From the NCBI RefSeq assembly GCF_009749405.1, contig NZ_WBIQ01000005.1:248001-312000 (forward strand): a DNA stretch of 64,000 nucleotides, written 5' to 3'. Position 1 is the first letter of the stretch. The number at the start of each line of letters is the position of its first letter. The stretch comes from Agromyces lapidis. Lineage in GTDB: Bacteria; Actinomycetota; Actinomycetes; Actinomycetales; Microbacteriaceae. Of the stretch, positions 34,399-42,379 are shown piece by piece. Under the pieces are notes generated by a model. That model worked only from the letters and a program-made list of their open reading frames with translations. It had not been told where the DNA came from and did no database searches. The translations under genes and the position numbers were made by a program.

Positions 34399-34737
34399 TC
34401 ACTTCTCCGTTTCGTCGGTCTGGTGGAGCTGTTCGATACGTTCTGCGAGGAAGCTCCACGTCCTCCAGAACTCTTCGAGTTCGCCTCGGCCCCGCTCGTT
34501 GAGCGTGAAGACCTTGCGCGGCGGGCCCTTCTCGGAGGGCACCTTCTCGACGTCGACGAGACCGCGCTGCTCGACCCGCACCAGGAGGGCGTAGATCGTG
34601 CCCTCGGCGATGTCGGTGAAGCCGCGCTCTCGCAGCCGCGCCGTGATGTCGTAGCCGTAAGCCGGCTGTACGGCGAGGATCGCAAGGACGATGCCCTCGA
34701 GCGTGCCCTTGAGCATCTCGGTCATCTGCTTGCCCAT
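34399..34737 (-). CDS. PadR-family transcriptional regulator
   Basis: The 112-aa winged-helix protein has LKGTLEGIVLAILAVQPAYG, GYDITARLRERGF, AEGTIYALLVRVEQRGLVDV and a C-terminal dimerisation helix. PadR proteins usually repress the exporter operon they head and are released by the exported compound. AAAGGAG precedes the ATG at seven bases. A promoter with a palindrome between -35 and -10 lies upstream. Confidence 0.9.
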   Translation of the reverse strand: MGKQMTEMLKGTLEGIVLAILAVQPAYGYDITARLRERGFTDIAEGTIYALLVRVEQRGLVDVEKVPSEKGPPRKVFTLNERGRGELEEFWRTWSFLAERIEQLHQTDETEK

Positions 34738-34801
34738 GGAACGCTCCTTTCACTTTCACTACTTAGTGGTGCTGGTAATCAGTGTTGCTGACTACCACTA
34801 C

Positions 34802-34831
34802 AAAGTAACACTGAGTACCGGTACTTAGCAA
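34802..34831 (-). promoter_or_regulatory. Promoter of the PadR-exporter operon with operator in the spacer
   Basis: Minus-strand TTGCTA (34826-34831) and TACTTT (34802-34807) are separated by 18 bp. The perfect palindrome GTACCGGTAC (34815-34824) lies inside that spacer. Direct repeats AACACTGAGTAC (34807-34818) and AACACTGAATAC (34830-34841) and further ACCACT/AGTGGT repeats make this AT-rich island a likely PadR binding region. Confidence 0.55.
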
Positions 34832-34993
34832 CACTGAATACCAAATTTCGTTCGAGGAGATTTCGAGTGCGGCGAATTCGACGGCGCGCAGCAGGCCGCG
34901 GAGGCCTCGGCACCCCGCGGCTCGAGGGCGCGCCGAGAGGCCGCCGTTGCGGACGGGCACGACCCCGACGACCGTCCCCGCGCGAGCCCGGCG

Positions 34994-35590
34994 TCAGCCG
35001 CGGGCGGGTAGGACCGTCTTGCGCATCACGGTTTTGCTCTTGCCGATGTGCCGCTCGAAGGTGAACCCGGCCTTCTCGAACATGGCCCGCGTGCCGTTGT
35101 GGAGGAACGACGACGACGTCCTCTTGTCGGGGGCGAGCTCATTGGGGAACGAGACCACCTCGCCCCCGCCGGCCCGCGCGATCAGCTCGAGCGCGCCCTC
35201 CAGCGCCTCGCGCGCGACTCCTGACCGTCGGTGATCGCGGTCGACGAAGAAGCAGGTGATGCGCCACGGTGCCGGCGTGGTCTCGCCCGCCTCGTACTGC
35301 TTGCGGTGGTAGATGTTCGGCAGCTCGACCGGACTGCCGTACTCGCACCACGCGATCGCACGGTCGCCGTCGAAGACGAGCGCGGCGTGCGCGACACCCT
35401 CCGCCACGAGTCGCTGCTTGAACATCGGCCGGTCGAAGTCTTCCTTGGCGGTGTGCTCCGTGTCATCGTGGAAGTACGAGCAGTAGCACCCGCCCCACAC
35501 CCCGTTGTGCTTCTGCGCGAGCGCCAGCCACGCGGGGAAGGTCTCGAGCGTGAGCGGCTTGATCACGTGCGAGGTCGTAACGCCCCCCAT
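34994..35590 (-). CDS. GNAT-family N-acetyltransferase
   Basis: The 198-aa protein has the GNAT core: beta-strand ITCFFVDRDHRRSGVAREAL, where RRSGVA resembles the acetyl-CoA loop R/Q-x-x-G-x-G/A, and a C-terminal GTRAMFEKAGFTFERHIGKS. An N-terminal NGVWGGCYCSYFHDD with two cysteines is distinctive of a sub-group. The substrate is unknown. It is monocistronic. Confidence 0.75.
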   Translation of the reverse strand: MGGVTTSHVIKPLTLETFPAWLALAQKHNGVWGGCYCSYFHDDTEHTAKEDFDRPMFKQRLVAEGVAHAALVFDGDRAIAWCEYGSPVELPNIYHRKQYEAGETTPAPWRITCFFVDRDHRRSGVAREALEGALELIARAGGGEVVSFPNELAPDKRTSSSFLHNGTRAMFEKAGFTFERHIGKSKTVMRKTVLPARG

Positions 35591-35614
35591 GGCAGTCTCC
35601 CTTGCGTCCGTGCC

Positions 35615-35632
35615 GCCAGTCTGCCGACTGGC
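35615..35632 (-). terminator. Weak hairpin downstream of dnaB
   Basis: GCCAGT/ACTGGC with a six-base loop begins about 28 bp after the dnaB stop codon. A second short repeat CCGAC/GTCGG lies beside it. The stem is short, so this is tentative. Confidence 0.3.
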
Positions 35633-35659
35633 TCCGACTTCGACAAGGTCGGGCCAGGA

Positions 35660-37033
35660 CTACATCGGAGCCATGTCAGCGAACTTGGAGAAGTGCCCCT
35701 GGAACGCGACCGTGATGGTGCGGGTCGGACCGTTACGGTGCTTGGCCACGATGAGGTCGGCCTCGCCCGCGCGGGGGCTGTCGCGCTCGTAGGCGGCCTC
35801 GCGGTGCAGCAGGATCACCATGTCGGCGTCCTGCTCGATCGAACCCGACTCGCGCAGGTCGCTGATCGCGGGCATCTTGTCGGCGCGCTGCTCGGGGCCA
35901 CGGTTCAGCTGCGAGAGGGCGATGACCGGCACCTGCAGTTCTTTCGCGAGCAGCTTCAGCGCGCGCGAGAACTCCGAGACCTCCTGCTGGCGGCTCTCGA
36001 CGCGCTTGCCGCTCGTCATGAGCTGCAGGTAGTCGATGACGACCATCTTCAGCCCGACCTTCTGCTTGAGGCGGCGGCACTTCGCGCGGATCTCGACGAG
36101 AGTCATGTTGGGGGAGTCGTCGATGTAGAGCGGGGAGTCGTTGATGCGACCGCGGGTCGAGGCGATCGTGGTCCAGTCGCGGGAGTCGACGGTGCCCTTG
36201 CGCATGTTCTGCAGGGGCACGTTCGACTCGGCCGAGAGCAGGCGCATGGCGATCTCGCTCTTGCCCATCTCGAGCGAGAAGAAGACGGAGGGCAGGCCGT
36301 TGGTGATCGACGCCGCGCGTGCGAAGTCGAGCGCGAGCGTCGACTTGCCCATGGCGGGGCGCGCGGCGACGATGATCATCTGGCCGGGGTGGAACCCGTT
36401 CGTCAGGTCGTCGAGGTCGGCGAAGCCGGTCGGAACACCCGTGAACTTGCCGTCGGTGTGCTTGGCCGCTTCGATCTCGTCGATGGCGACGGTGACCGCT
36501 TCGGAGAGCGGCACATAGTCTTCGGTCTCGACCGAGCCGGTGACCGAGTAGATCTCGGCCTGGGCGTTGTTCACGAGGTCGACGACCTCGCCCTCGCCGG
36601 CGTAGCCCATCTGCACGATGCGCGTGCCCGCCTCGACGAGTCGGCGCAGCAGTGCGCGCTCGGCGACGATCGAGGCGTAGAAGCCGGCGTTCGCGGCGGT
36701 CGGCACGAGGCTCGTGAGGGTGTGGAGGTACTCGACGCCGCCGGCGCGCTGCAGGTCGCCGGTCTTCGTCAGCTCGTCGGTGACCGCGATGACGTCGGTC
36801 GGCTCGCCGTGCGAGTAGAGCGTGAGCACCGCGTTGAAGACGACCTCGTGCTTGGGCACGTAGAAGTCGATGCCGCGGATCGTCTCGATGACGTCGGCCA
36901 CGGCGTCTTTCGAGAGCATCATGCCGCCGAGTGCGCTCTGTTCGGCGAGGAGGTCGTGCGGAGGGACTCGTTCGCCTCGTCGGGCGTCGGTCTCATCGAC
37001 CGGTTCGGCGAGCCCGATATGCGCGATCGACAA
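35660..37033 (-). CDS. dnaB: Replicative DNA helicase
   Basis: DnaB (457 aa) is the hexameric helicase that unwinds DNA at the replication fork. It has the N-terminal primase-binding domain (PHDLLAEQSALGGMMLSKDA), Walker A in ARPAMGKSTLALDFA, Walker B in MVVIDYLQLM and the arginine-finger region near SGSIEQDADMVILLHR. The TTG at 37033 is chosen because GGAGG lies just upstream at the right distance and no ATG or GTG fits. No intein interrupts it. Its loader DciA is encoded at the far right of the window. Confidence 0.93.
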   Translation of the reverse strand: MSIAHIGLAEPVDETDARRGERVPPHDLLAEQSALGGMMLSKDAVADVIETIRGIDFYVPKHEVVFNAVLTLYSHGEPTDVIAVTDELTKTGDLQRAGGVEYLHTLTSLVPTAANAGFYASIVAERALLRRLVEAGTRIVQMGYAGEGEVVDLVNNAQAEIYSVTGSVETEDYVPLSEAVTVAIDEIEAAKHTDGKFTGVPTGFADLDDLTNGFHPGQMIIVAARPAMGKSTLALDFARAASITNGLPSVFFSLEMGKSEIAMRLLSAESNVPLQNMRKGTVDSRDWTTIASTRGRINDSPLYIDDSPNMTLVEIRAKCRRLKQKVGLKMVVIDYLQLMTSGKRVESRQQEVSEFSRALKLLAKELQVPVIALSQLNRGPEQRADKMPAISDLRESGSIEQDADMVILLHREAAYERDSPRAGEADLIVAKHRNGPTRTITVAFQGHFSKFADMAPM

Positions 37034-37194
37034 GTGAATGACCTCCGTGTTCGAGCTCGTACGGGCGAGCGACCCGCGCCCGCACTTCAGTGTCATCGGA
37101 GCCACCGACACCGGCTCATCGACGCGAGGAAGATCCACTGTTCGTGGGACGCTGCTTCACGATATGAGGGGCCCGTCCACAGCACAAGCCGGCC

Positions 37195-37390
37195 TGTGGA
37201 TAACTCTGGGGAGAATCTGGGCGAAACGCCGTTCAACATGTGCATTCCACCTGTGGAGAACTGTGGAATTCGTGTGAATTACATTGGTTGAATTCTGATC
37301 TGATCAGGCGTAAAAACTGTACACACCTGTGGGGAAAAACTTCTTCAGAAGTATTCCCCACCGAGTTCTCCACCTGTGTACAACAGTCAC
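37195..37390. promoter_or_regulatory. DnaA-box-rich, AT-rich region upstream of dnaB
   Basis: The 546-bp gap 37034-37579 has no gene. It holds an exact DnaA box TTATCCACA (minus strand, 37195-37203) and near-boxes TGTGGAGAA (37252-37260), TGTGGAATT (37262-37270) and TGTGGGGAA (37328-37336). A 31-bp hairpin (37330-37360, TGGGGAA...TTCCCCA) is flanked by further dyad sequence (ACTGTACACA / TGTGTACAACAGT). Composition is markedly more AT-rich than its surroundings. DnaA-dependent control of dnaB, or DnaA titration, is inferred. Confidence 0.55.
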
Positions 37391-37526
37391 AGGGAACCCG
37401 GATGTGGACTTGCGCGCAGGCCGCGCACGGGTGTAGGCGCAGCGCGCGTTTCCGACACACGCAGCGCCCGTCCGGGGGACGCCCCGAAGCAGCCCGACGC
37501 AGCCCCGACGCACCCCGAAGCGACGA

Positions 37527-37562
37527 AGCGGCGGCCGGGAGCCGAAGCTCCCGACCGCCGCT
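37527..37562 (-). terminator. Terminator of the rpsF-ssb-rpsR-rplI operon
   Basis: A 16-bp stem with one mismatch (AGCGGCGGCCGGGAGC / GCTCCCGACCGCCGCT, CGAA loop) begins 17 bp beyond the rplI stop codon. There is no U-tract. Confidence 0.75.
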
Positions 37563-37579
37563 CGCGATCTCTCGGGCGA

Positions 37580-38032
37580 TTACTTCGCCGCGACCACCTG
37601 AAGGGTGATCGTCGCGGTGAGCTCGTCGTGCAGACGAACCGTCGCCTCGTGGTCGCCGACCGACTTGATCGGCGTGGGGATCTGGATCTTGCGCTTGTCG
37701 ATCGAGCCGAGGCCTGCGGCCTCGACTGCGTCCGCGACATCCGCCGTCTTCACCGAACCGAACAGGCGGCCGCCGAGGCCGGCCTTGACGGCCAGCTTGA
37801 CCTTGCCCGACTCGAGCTTGGCCTTGAGGGCCTGCGCGTCTTCGAGCGAGTGCAGGGCGCGAGCCGCACGGGCGGCCTTGATCTGCTCGACCTGCTTCTC
37901 GCCACCGCGGGTCCACGGCGTCGCGAAGCCCTGGGGAACCAGGTAGTTGCGCGCGTAGCCGTTCTTGACCTCGACGACGTCGCCGGCCGTGCCGAGGCCG
38001 GTGACCTCGTGCGTGAGAATAACCTTTGCCAT
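37580..38032 (-). CDS. rplI: Ribosomal protein bL9
   Basis: bL9 (150 aa) binds 23S rRNA and spans the large subunit surface. The N-terminal domain [20 protein letters not shown] with [15 protein letters not shown] is diagnostic. A long connecting helix and a C-terminal domain ([20 protein letters not shown]) follow. Last gene of the operon, 11 bp after rpsR. Confidence 0.97.
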   Translation of the reverse strand: MAKVILTHEVTGLGTAGDVVEVKNGYARNYLVPQGFATPWTRGGEKQVEQIKAARAARALHSLEDAQALKAKLESGKVKLAVKAGLGGRLFGSVKTADVADAVEAAGLGSIDKRKIQIPTPIKSVGDHEATVRLHDELTATITLQVVAAK

Positions 38033-38043
38033 TGTCGTGCTCC

Positions 38044-38304
38044 TTAGCGGCCGGAGCCCGAGTAGGGCAGGAGGGCCATCTCGCGCGCGTTCTTCACGGC
38101 GCGGGCGATGAGGCGCTGCTCCTGCACGGAGACACCGGTGATGCGACGGGCGCGGATCTTTCCACGCTCCGAGATGAACTTGCGAAGGGTCGCAACGTCC
38201 TTGTAGTCGATGATGCCGACCTTGATCGACTTCGCCGGGGCGGCGTTCTTCGCGCCCTTCCCGCGGCTCGGCTTGCGGCGATCGCCGCTGCTCTTTCCAG
38301 CCAT
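38044..38304 (-). CDS. rpsR: Ribosomal protein bS18
   Basis: bS18 (86 aa) pairs with bS6 on the small-subunit platform. It contains [19 protein letters not shown] and [20 protein letters not shown], the classic core. It lacks the paired cysteines of zinc-binding S18, suggesting the zinc-independent form. Encoded between ssb and rplI. Confidence 0.96.
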   Translation of the reverse strand: MAGKSSGDRRKPSRGKGAKNAAPAKSIKVGIIDYKDVATLRKFISERGKIRARRITGVSVQEQRLIARAVKNAREMALLPYSGSGR

Positions 38305-38349
38305 TGGTTTTCCTGTCTTGAGGATGCGGGCCGCAGGGCCCGCCGAATA

Positions 38350-38868
38350 TTAGAAGGGGGTCTCGTCGCCGTAGCCGGTGCCCGGGGTGTTCCAGACATC
38401 CCCGCCGCCCTGCTGCTGCTGGGCTGCGGGAGCGCTGGGCGCCCATGCGTCGTCGGACTGGCCGCCCCCGAAGGAGCCACCGCCGCCGACCGCACCGCGG
38501 TTCGACTGCGCACGAGTGACGGAAGCGGTGGCGTACCGGAGCGAGGGACCGATCTCGTCGATCTCGAGCTCCATGGTGGTGCGCTTCTCGCCTTCCTTCG
38601 TCTCGTAGGAACGCTGCTTGAGACGCCCGGAAGCGATGACCCGGGAACCCTTGGTGAGTGAACCGGCGACGTGCTCGGCGAATTCACGCCAGCAGCTCGC
38701 GCGCAGGAACAGCGCTTCACCGTCTTTCCACTCGTTCGCCTGACGGTCGAACGTACGGGGAGTGGAGGCGATGGTGAAGTTGGCAACCGCCAGACCGTTC
38801 TGCGTGTAACGCAGCTCGGGATCTGCAGTGAGGTTGCCCACCACGGTGATGATGGTCTCGCCGGCCAT
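38350..38868 (-). CDS. ssb: Single-stranded DNA-binding protein
   Basis: The 172-aa SSB has an N-terminal OB fold (about 1-110; [20 protein letters not shown], then [18 protein letters not shown]), a Gly/Gln-rich linker and an acidic C-terminal tip GDETPF that recruits replication and repair partners. In the usual rpsF-ssb-rpsR context. Confidence 0.95.
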   Translation of the reverse strand: MAGETIITVVGNLTADPELRYTQNGLAVANFTIASTPRTFDRQANEWKDGEALFLRASCWREFAEHVAGSLTKGSRVIASGRLKQRSYETKEGEKRTTMELEIDEIGPSLRYATASVTRAQSNRGAVGGGGSFGGGQSDDAWAPSAPAAQQQQGGGDVWNTPGTGYGDETPF

Positions 38869-38873
38869 GGGGA

Positions 38874-39257
38874 CTAGGCGTCCTTCTTGGCGGTGGCCTT
38901 GGCGGCGGCGGCGGCCTTCTTGGCAGCCTTCGCCTCCTGAGCCTTCGCGTGAGCGGCGACCTGTGCGATCGCCTCTTCGGCGCGGAGGACCTTGGTGCGC
39001 ATGACGGCCTCGCTGAGGTTCAGCTGGCGGTCGAGCTCATCGGTGGTCTTGGACTCGGCGGTGAAGTCGACGACGGCGTAGATGCCCTCGTTCTTCTTGT
39101 TGATCTCGTAGGCCAGACGACGACGTCCCCAGATGTCGACCTTGTCGACGGTGCCGCCATCGTTACGGATGACGTTGAGGAACTTGTCAAGGCTGGGAGC
39201 AACGGTGCGCTCATCGATCTCGGGATCGAGGATAACCATCAGCTCGTACTGGTGCAT
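38874..39257 (-). CDS. rpsF: Ribosomal protein bS6
   Basis: bS6 (127 aa) begins [20 protein letters not shown] and contains [21 protein letters not shown] Lys/Ala-rich C-terminal tail (about 100-127) exceeds the usual length. GGAGG lies upstream of the ATG. First gene of the operon. Confidence 0.96.
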   Translation of the reverse strand: MHQYELMVILDPEIDERTVAPSLDKFLNVIRNDGGTVDKVDIWGRRRLAYEINKKNEGIYAVVDFTAESKTTDELDRQLNLSEAVMRTKVLRAEEAIAQVAAHAKAQEAKAAKKAAAAAKATAKKDA

Positions 39258-39583
39258 GACTAACCCACCTCCTTCGGACTCAAACGGCTACAGGATCTCT
39301 GCAGCAGGAGGGTTGTGCATACGTCGCACCGAGGAGGCCTCGCAATCGAGGCGCACGGGCAACCTGTCAATGGTAACGGATGCCCCGCGCTCGCGCCATT
39401 CGTGCTGCTCACGCCGCGCCTCCCGACCCCTGCGCCCTGCCCGCCCCTTGCGCTCGGCATCCGCCCCTTGCGCCGTGCATCCGCCCCTTGCGCTCGCTCC
39501 GGGGGTCGTTGCCCGACACCGCTCCGGGCCGCGCGCGAGCTCGGTGTCGCGAATCGACCCCGCGAACACCGCGGCGGCTGCGA
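39258..39583. other. Gene-free region with a 20-bp tandem repeat and palindrome B
   Basis: The stretch upstream of rpsF must hold its promoter, though no clear hexamers stand out. At 39441-39495 a 20-bp unit CCGCCCCTTGCGCTCGGCAT occurs nearly three times. It is followed at once by the palindrome at 39502-39561. Confidence 0.6.
39502..39561. repeat. Imperfect palindrome B (GGGGTCGnTTCCCG family)
   Basis: Arms 39502-39521 and 39542-39561 pair at 17 of 20 positions. The left arm reads GGGGTCGTTGCCCGACA. It lies about 20 bp beyond the stop codon of the AbiEi-like gene and 20 bp from a tandem repeat. Its relatives are at 182-246 and 40681-40740. Confidence 0.65.
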
Positions 39584-40576
39584 TCACGACGCGGGGAGCT
39601 CCCCCGAGACCTGGGGGAGTCCGGATTCGAGGAGCGTCGAGCGAAGCAGCGCGCGAGAGCGCGCGATCGGCCAATCCCATCGGATCGATCGACGCCGATG
39701 CCGTCGACAGATCGCATCGGCCCGCTTCTTCTCGTCGAGGATGACCTCTTCGATGGTTCGGCGTCCACGGAACGCCGGGTCGAGGTATTTCAGGTCGCCG
39801 TCGAACTCACCGAAGATCCCGTACTCCGGCCAGTCGAAGTCGACGCGATCGATGCGACCGTCGCTCCGCCCGAACTCGACCTGCAGCAGCGGACTCGGAA
39901 ACCCGAGCAGATGCATCTGACCCCGACTCAGTGATTCACCGACCGACTCCGACCGCGCGTCTGCGAAGGCGATCGCCCGGTCGGCGGAACGGGCGCCGCT
40001 CCGACGGCCCGAATCGCGCACCCGCGCAGCGAGTGCCATCGGGTCGACACCCGGCATCCGCCGATCACCATCGGCCCGCAGCACCGGTGCGACTGCGGCG
40101 TCGAGCGCGACGACCGCGTTCAGGAACGATCTCGTGCACGCGATGTCCACGAGCGTCTGCGCGAGACCCGTGACGAGGTACCCGTCGAGTTCGACGACTT
40201 CGGCGGGATCGAACGGCGTTCTCCTCCAGACGACCCCGTTGCGGGATCGCGGCCTGGTTCCCCGGGCGTCGGCCACCTCGACCGGCTCGGGCCAGCGCCC
40301 GAGCCGCGGCAGCCCCCACAACAGCGCCGCGGACTCATGGGAGAGCACGACGCGATCGCGGCGGGTGCAGACGACGGCCGCAACGCGCCCGAGTGCACGT
40401 TGCCGGTCTGAGGTCGACCCCCAGGCGCGTGCATTGGCGAATGCCCCTGAGCGAACTCGATGCAGGCGTCCGTCAGAAGCATCCCGTTCGAGGGTTCTCG
40501 ATGACGTGAACGGCGACTCAGCGGCGCAGGAGAAGAGCAGATCGAGGGCCGGTGCGTCGCGGTGGAACTCGGACAT
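39584..40576 (-). CDS. AbiEi-antitoxin/DUF559-like protein
   Basis: The 330-aa protein has an N-terminal helical segment, then VVLSHESAALLWGLPRLGRW, typical of actinobacterial proteins annotated as type IV AbiEi-like antitoxin regulators. The C-terminal part (RIDRVDFDWPEYGIFGEFDG followed by KYLD and EEVILDEKKRAD) resembles the DUF559/PD-(D/E)XK endonuclease-like fold with D, E-x-D and K in order. No AbiEii toxin partner is adjacent. The ATG at 40576 follows GAGGA. The gene is bracketed by related palindromes and tandem repeats. Confidence 0.65.
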   Translation of the reverse strand: MSEFHRDAPALDLLFSCAAESPFTSSRTLERDASDGRLHRVRSGAFANARAWGSTSDRQRALGRVAAVVCTRRDRVVLSHESAALLWGLPRLGRWPEPVEVADARGTRPRSRNGVVWRRTPFDPAEVVELDGYLVTGLAQTLVDIACTRSFLNAVVALDAAVAPVLRADGDRRMPGVDPMALAARVRDSGRRSGARSADRAIAFADARSESVGESLSRGQMHLLGFPSPLLQVEFGRSDGRIDRVDFDWPEYGIFGEFDGDLKYLDPAFRGRRTIEEVILDEKKRADAICRRHRRRSIRWDWPIARSRALLRSTLLESGLPQVSGELPAS

Positions 40577-40680
40577 GCCGGTGATCCTCGCAACGAACGG
40601 CGGCGCGAGAACCGTTCCGCGGCAGACTGCAGCCGATCCTGCTGACGCTCCTCTGTGGAGGAGGGGTACGCCTCGTTCGC

Positions 40681-40740
40681 GGGGTCGATTCCCGACAGGG
40701 AGCGGCCGCGACGACGAGGATCGTGTCGGGAAGCGACCCC
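40681..40740. repeat. Palindrome C (GGGGTCGnTTCCCG family)
   Basis: Arms 40681-40697 and 40724-40740 pair at 16 of 17 positions (GGGGTCGATTCCCGACA). This is the most regular member of the family. It sits upstream of the AbiEi-like gene and directly abuts a 30-bp tandem array. Confidence 0.7.
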
Positions 40741-40840
40741 GGGAGCGGCGCAGGTGAGCCCGGACACCCCGGGAGCGGCGCAGGTGAGCCCGAACACCCC
40801 GGGAGCGGCGCAGGTGAGCCCGGGAGCGGCGCAGGTGAGC
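40741..40840. repeat. 30-bp tandem array
   Basis: A unit starting GGGAGCGGCGCAGGTGAGCC repeats at 40741, 40771 and 40801 and, after a 9-bp deletion, at 40822. The first two units are a full 30 bp and differ by one base. The array ends next to the pcnA stop codon and abuts palindrome C. No spacers of independent sequence exist, so it is not CRISPR. Confidence 0.85.
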
Positions 40841-40841
40841 G

Positions 40842-42278
40842 CTACGCCCCGCGCGCGGCCCACCAGGCGCGCAGGCGATCGGCCGCGGCATCCTCGCCGA
40901 TGGGACCCTCATCGAGGCGCACCTCGAGCAGGTACTTGTAGGCCTCGCCGACGACGGGGCCGGGCGTGATGTCGAGCAGCTTCATGATCTGCTGGCCGTC
41001 GAGCTCGGGCCGCACCGCGGCGAGTTCCTCCTCCTCGGCGAGCATCGCGATGCGCTCCTCGAGGTCGTCGTAGGCGAAGGCGAGCTGGTCGGCCTTGCGG
41101 CGGTTGCGGGTGGTGACGTCGGCGCGCGAGAGGATGTGCAGCCGCTCGAGCTGCTCGGCGTCGCCCGCGTCGCGCACGTAGCGGCGCACGGCCGAATCGG
41201 TCCACGCGCCGTCGGTGTAGCCGAAGAACCGCAGGTGCAGCTCGATGAGGCGCGAGACCGCGGCGACCGTGTCGTTGTCGAAGCGCAGCGCGCGCAGGCG
41301 CTTGCGGGCGAGCTTCGCGCCGACGACGTCGTGGTGATGGAAGCTGACGGCGCCGCCCGACTCGTAGCGGCGCGTGGCCGGCTTGCCGATGTCGTGCAGC
41401 AGCGCCGCGAGCCGCAGCACGAGGTCGGGGCGACCCGGCACAGCGCGCTCGCCCTCGTAGTCGATGGCCTGCTCGAGCACGGTGAGGCTGTGCTCGTACA
41501 CGTCCTTGTGGCGGTGGTGCTCGTCGCGTTCGAGGCGCAGCGCGGGCAGCTCGGGCAGCACGCGGGCGGCGAGCCCCGAGTCGACGAGGAGACGGAGGCC
41601 CGGGCGCGGCGCGTCGGTGAGCAGCAGCTTGCCGAGCTCGTCGCGCACGCGCTCGGCCGAGATGCGGTCGATCTCTGGGGCGAGGTCGCTCATCGCCTGC
41701 GTCGTGTCGTCGTCGACCTCGAAGCCGAGCTGCGAGGCGAAGCGCGCCGCACGGAGCATGCGCAGCGGGTCGTCGCCGAACGACCGCTCGGGCGAGGACG
41801 GGGTGCGCAGCACCCTCGCCACCAGGTCTTCGACGCCGCCCGACGGGTCGACGAGCTCGAGCTTCGGCAGCCGCAGCGCGAGTGCGTTCACGGTGAAGTC
41901 GCGGCGGGTGAGATCGGCCTCGAGCGAGTCGCCGAAGACCACCTCGGGCTTGCGCGAGTCGCCGTCGTACGCGTCGGCCCGGTAAGTCGTGATCTCGACG
42001 GTCTCGCCGGCGACCTTCGCCCCGATCGTGCCGAAGGCGCGGCCGATGTCCCAGTGGGCCTCCGCGATCGGCTTCACGATCGCGAGGATCTCGTCGGGCG
42101 TGGCATCCGTCGTGAAATCGAGGTCGTTCATCTCGCGGCCGAGGAACGCGTCGCGAACCGGGCCCCCGACGAGCGCCAGTTCGTGGCCGGCGCGCTCGAA
42201 CGCCTCGGCGAGCTTCGCGACGGTCGGCGAAGACGCCGCCTCGGCCAGGCGGTCGAGGGCTGCCGCGACACTCTGCAT
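40842..42278 (-). CDS. pcnA: CCA tRNA nucleotidyltransferase / poly(A) polymerase family
   Basis: The 478-aa protein adds or repairs the 3' CCA of tRNAs. The head domain has LALVGGPVRDAFLGREMNDL and DFTT (Gly-Gly, R-D and D-x-D catalytic elements), then RRDFTVNALALRL and DPLRMLRAARFASQLGF. An HD domain LAALLHDIGKPATRR follows. The ATG at 42278 is preferred because TAACAT lies seven bases upstream, typical of a leaderless start; an ATG at 42287 is the alternative. It diverges from the DUF6049-murJ operon, its usual neighbour in this family. Confidence 0.92.
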   Translation of the reverse strand: MQSVAAALDRLAEAASSPTVAKLAEAFERAGHELALVGGPVRDAFLGREMNDLDFTTDATPDEILAIVKPIAEAHWDIGRAFGTIGAKVAGETVEITTYRADAYDGDSRKPEVVFGDSLEADLTRRDFTVNALALRLPKLELVDPSGGVEDLVARVLRTPSSPERSFGDDPLRMLRAARFASQLGFEVDDDTTQAMSDLAPEIDRISAERVRDELGKLLLTDAPRPGLRLLVDSGLAARVLPELPALRLERDEHHRHKDVYEHSLTVLEQAIDYEGERAVPGRPDLVLRLAALLHDIGKPATRRYESGGAVSFHHHDVVGAKLARKRLRALRFDNDTVAAVSRLIELHLRFFGYTDGAWTDSAVRRYVRDAGDAEQLERLHILSRADVTTRNRRKADQLAFAYDDLEERIAMLAEEEELAAVRPELDGQQIMKLLDITPGPVVGEAYKYLLEVRLDEGPIGEDAAADRLRAWWAARGA

Positions 42279-42284
42279 GCCTCC

Positions 42285-42372
42285 CATGTTAAGCGGGCGG
42301 GTCGACGACGCGGGGGAGCGGCCGCCCGGCGGGAGGGCATCGAGCGGACGCCCGGCTCGCTCACCGTAGAAT
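42285..42372. promoter_or_regulatory. Divergent leaderless promoters of pcnA and the DUF6049 gene
   Basis: On the minus strand TAACAT (42285-42290) lies seven bases before the pcnA ATG. On the plus strand TAGAAT (42367-42372) lies seven bases before the ATG at 42380. Neither gene has a ribosome-binding site at usable spacing, so both messages probably begin at the start codon. Confidence 0.55.
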
Positions 42373-42379
42373 CGCCTGC

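Noticed and set aside
37034-37579. Chromosomal origin at dnaB
   Set aside because: DnaA boxes and AT-rich DNA are present, but the canonical oriC context (dnaA-dnaN) lies at 60.6-61.1 kb. A regulatory or titration role fits better.
40741-40840. Possible CRISPR array
   Set aside because: Units are directly tandem with no unique spacers, and no cas genes are present.
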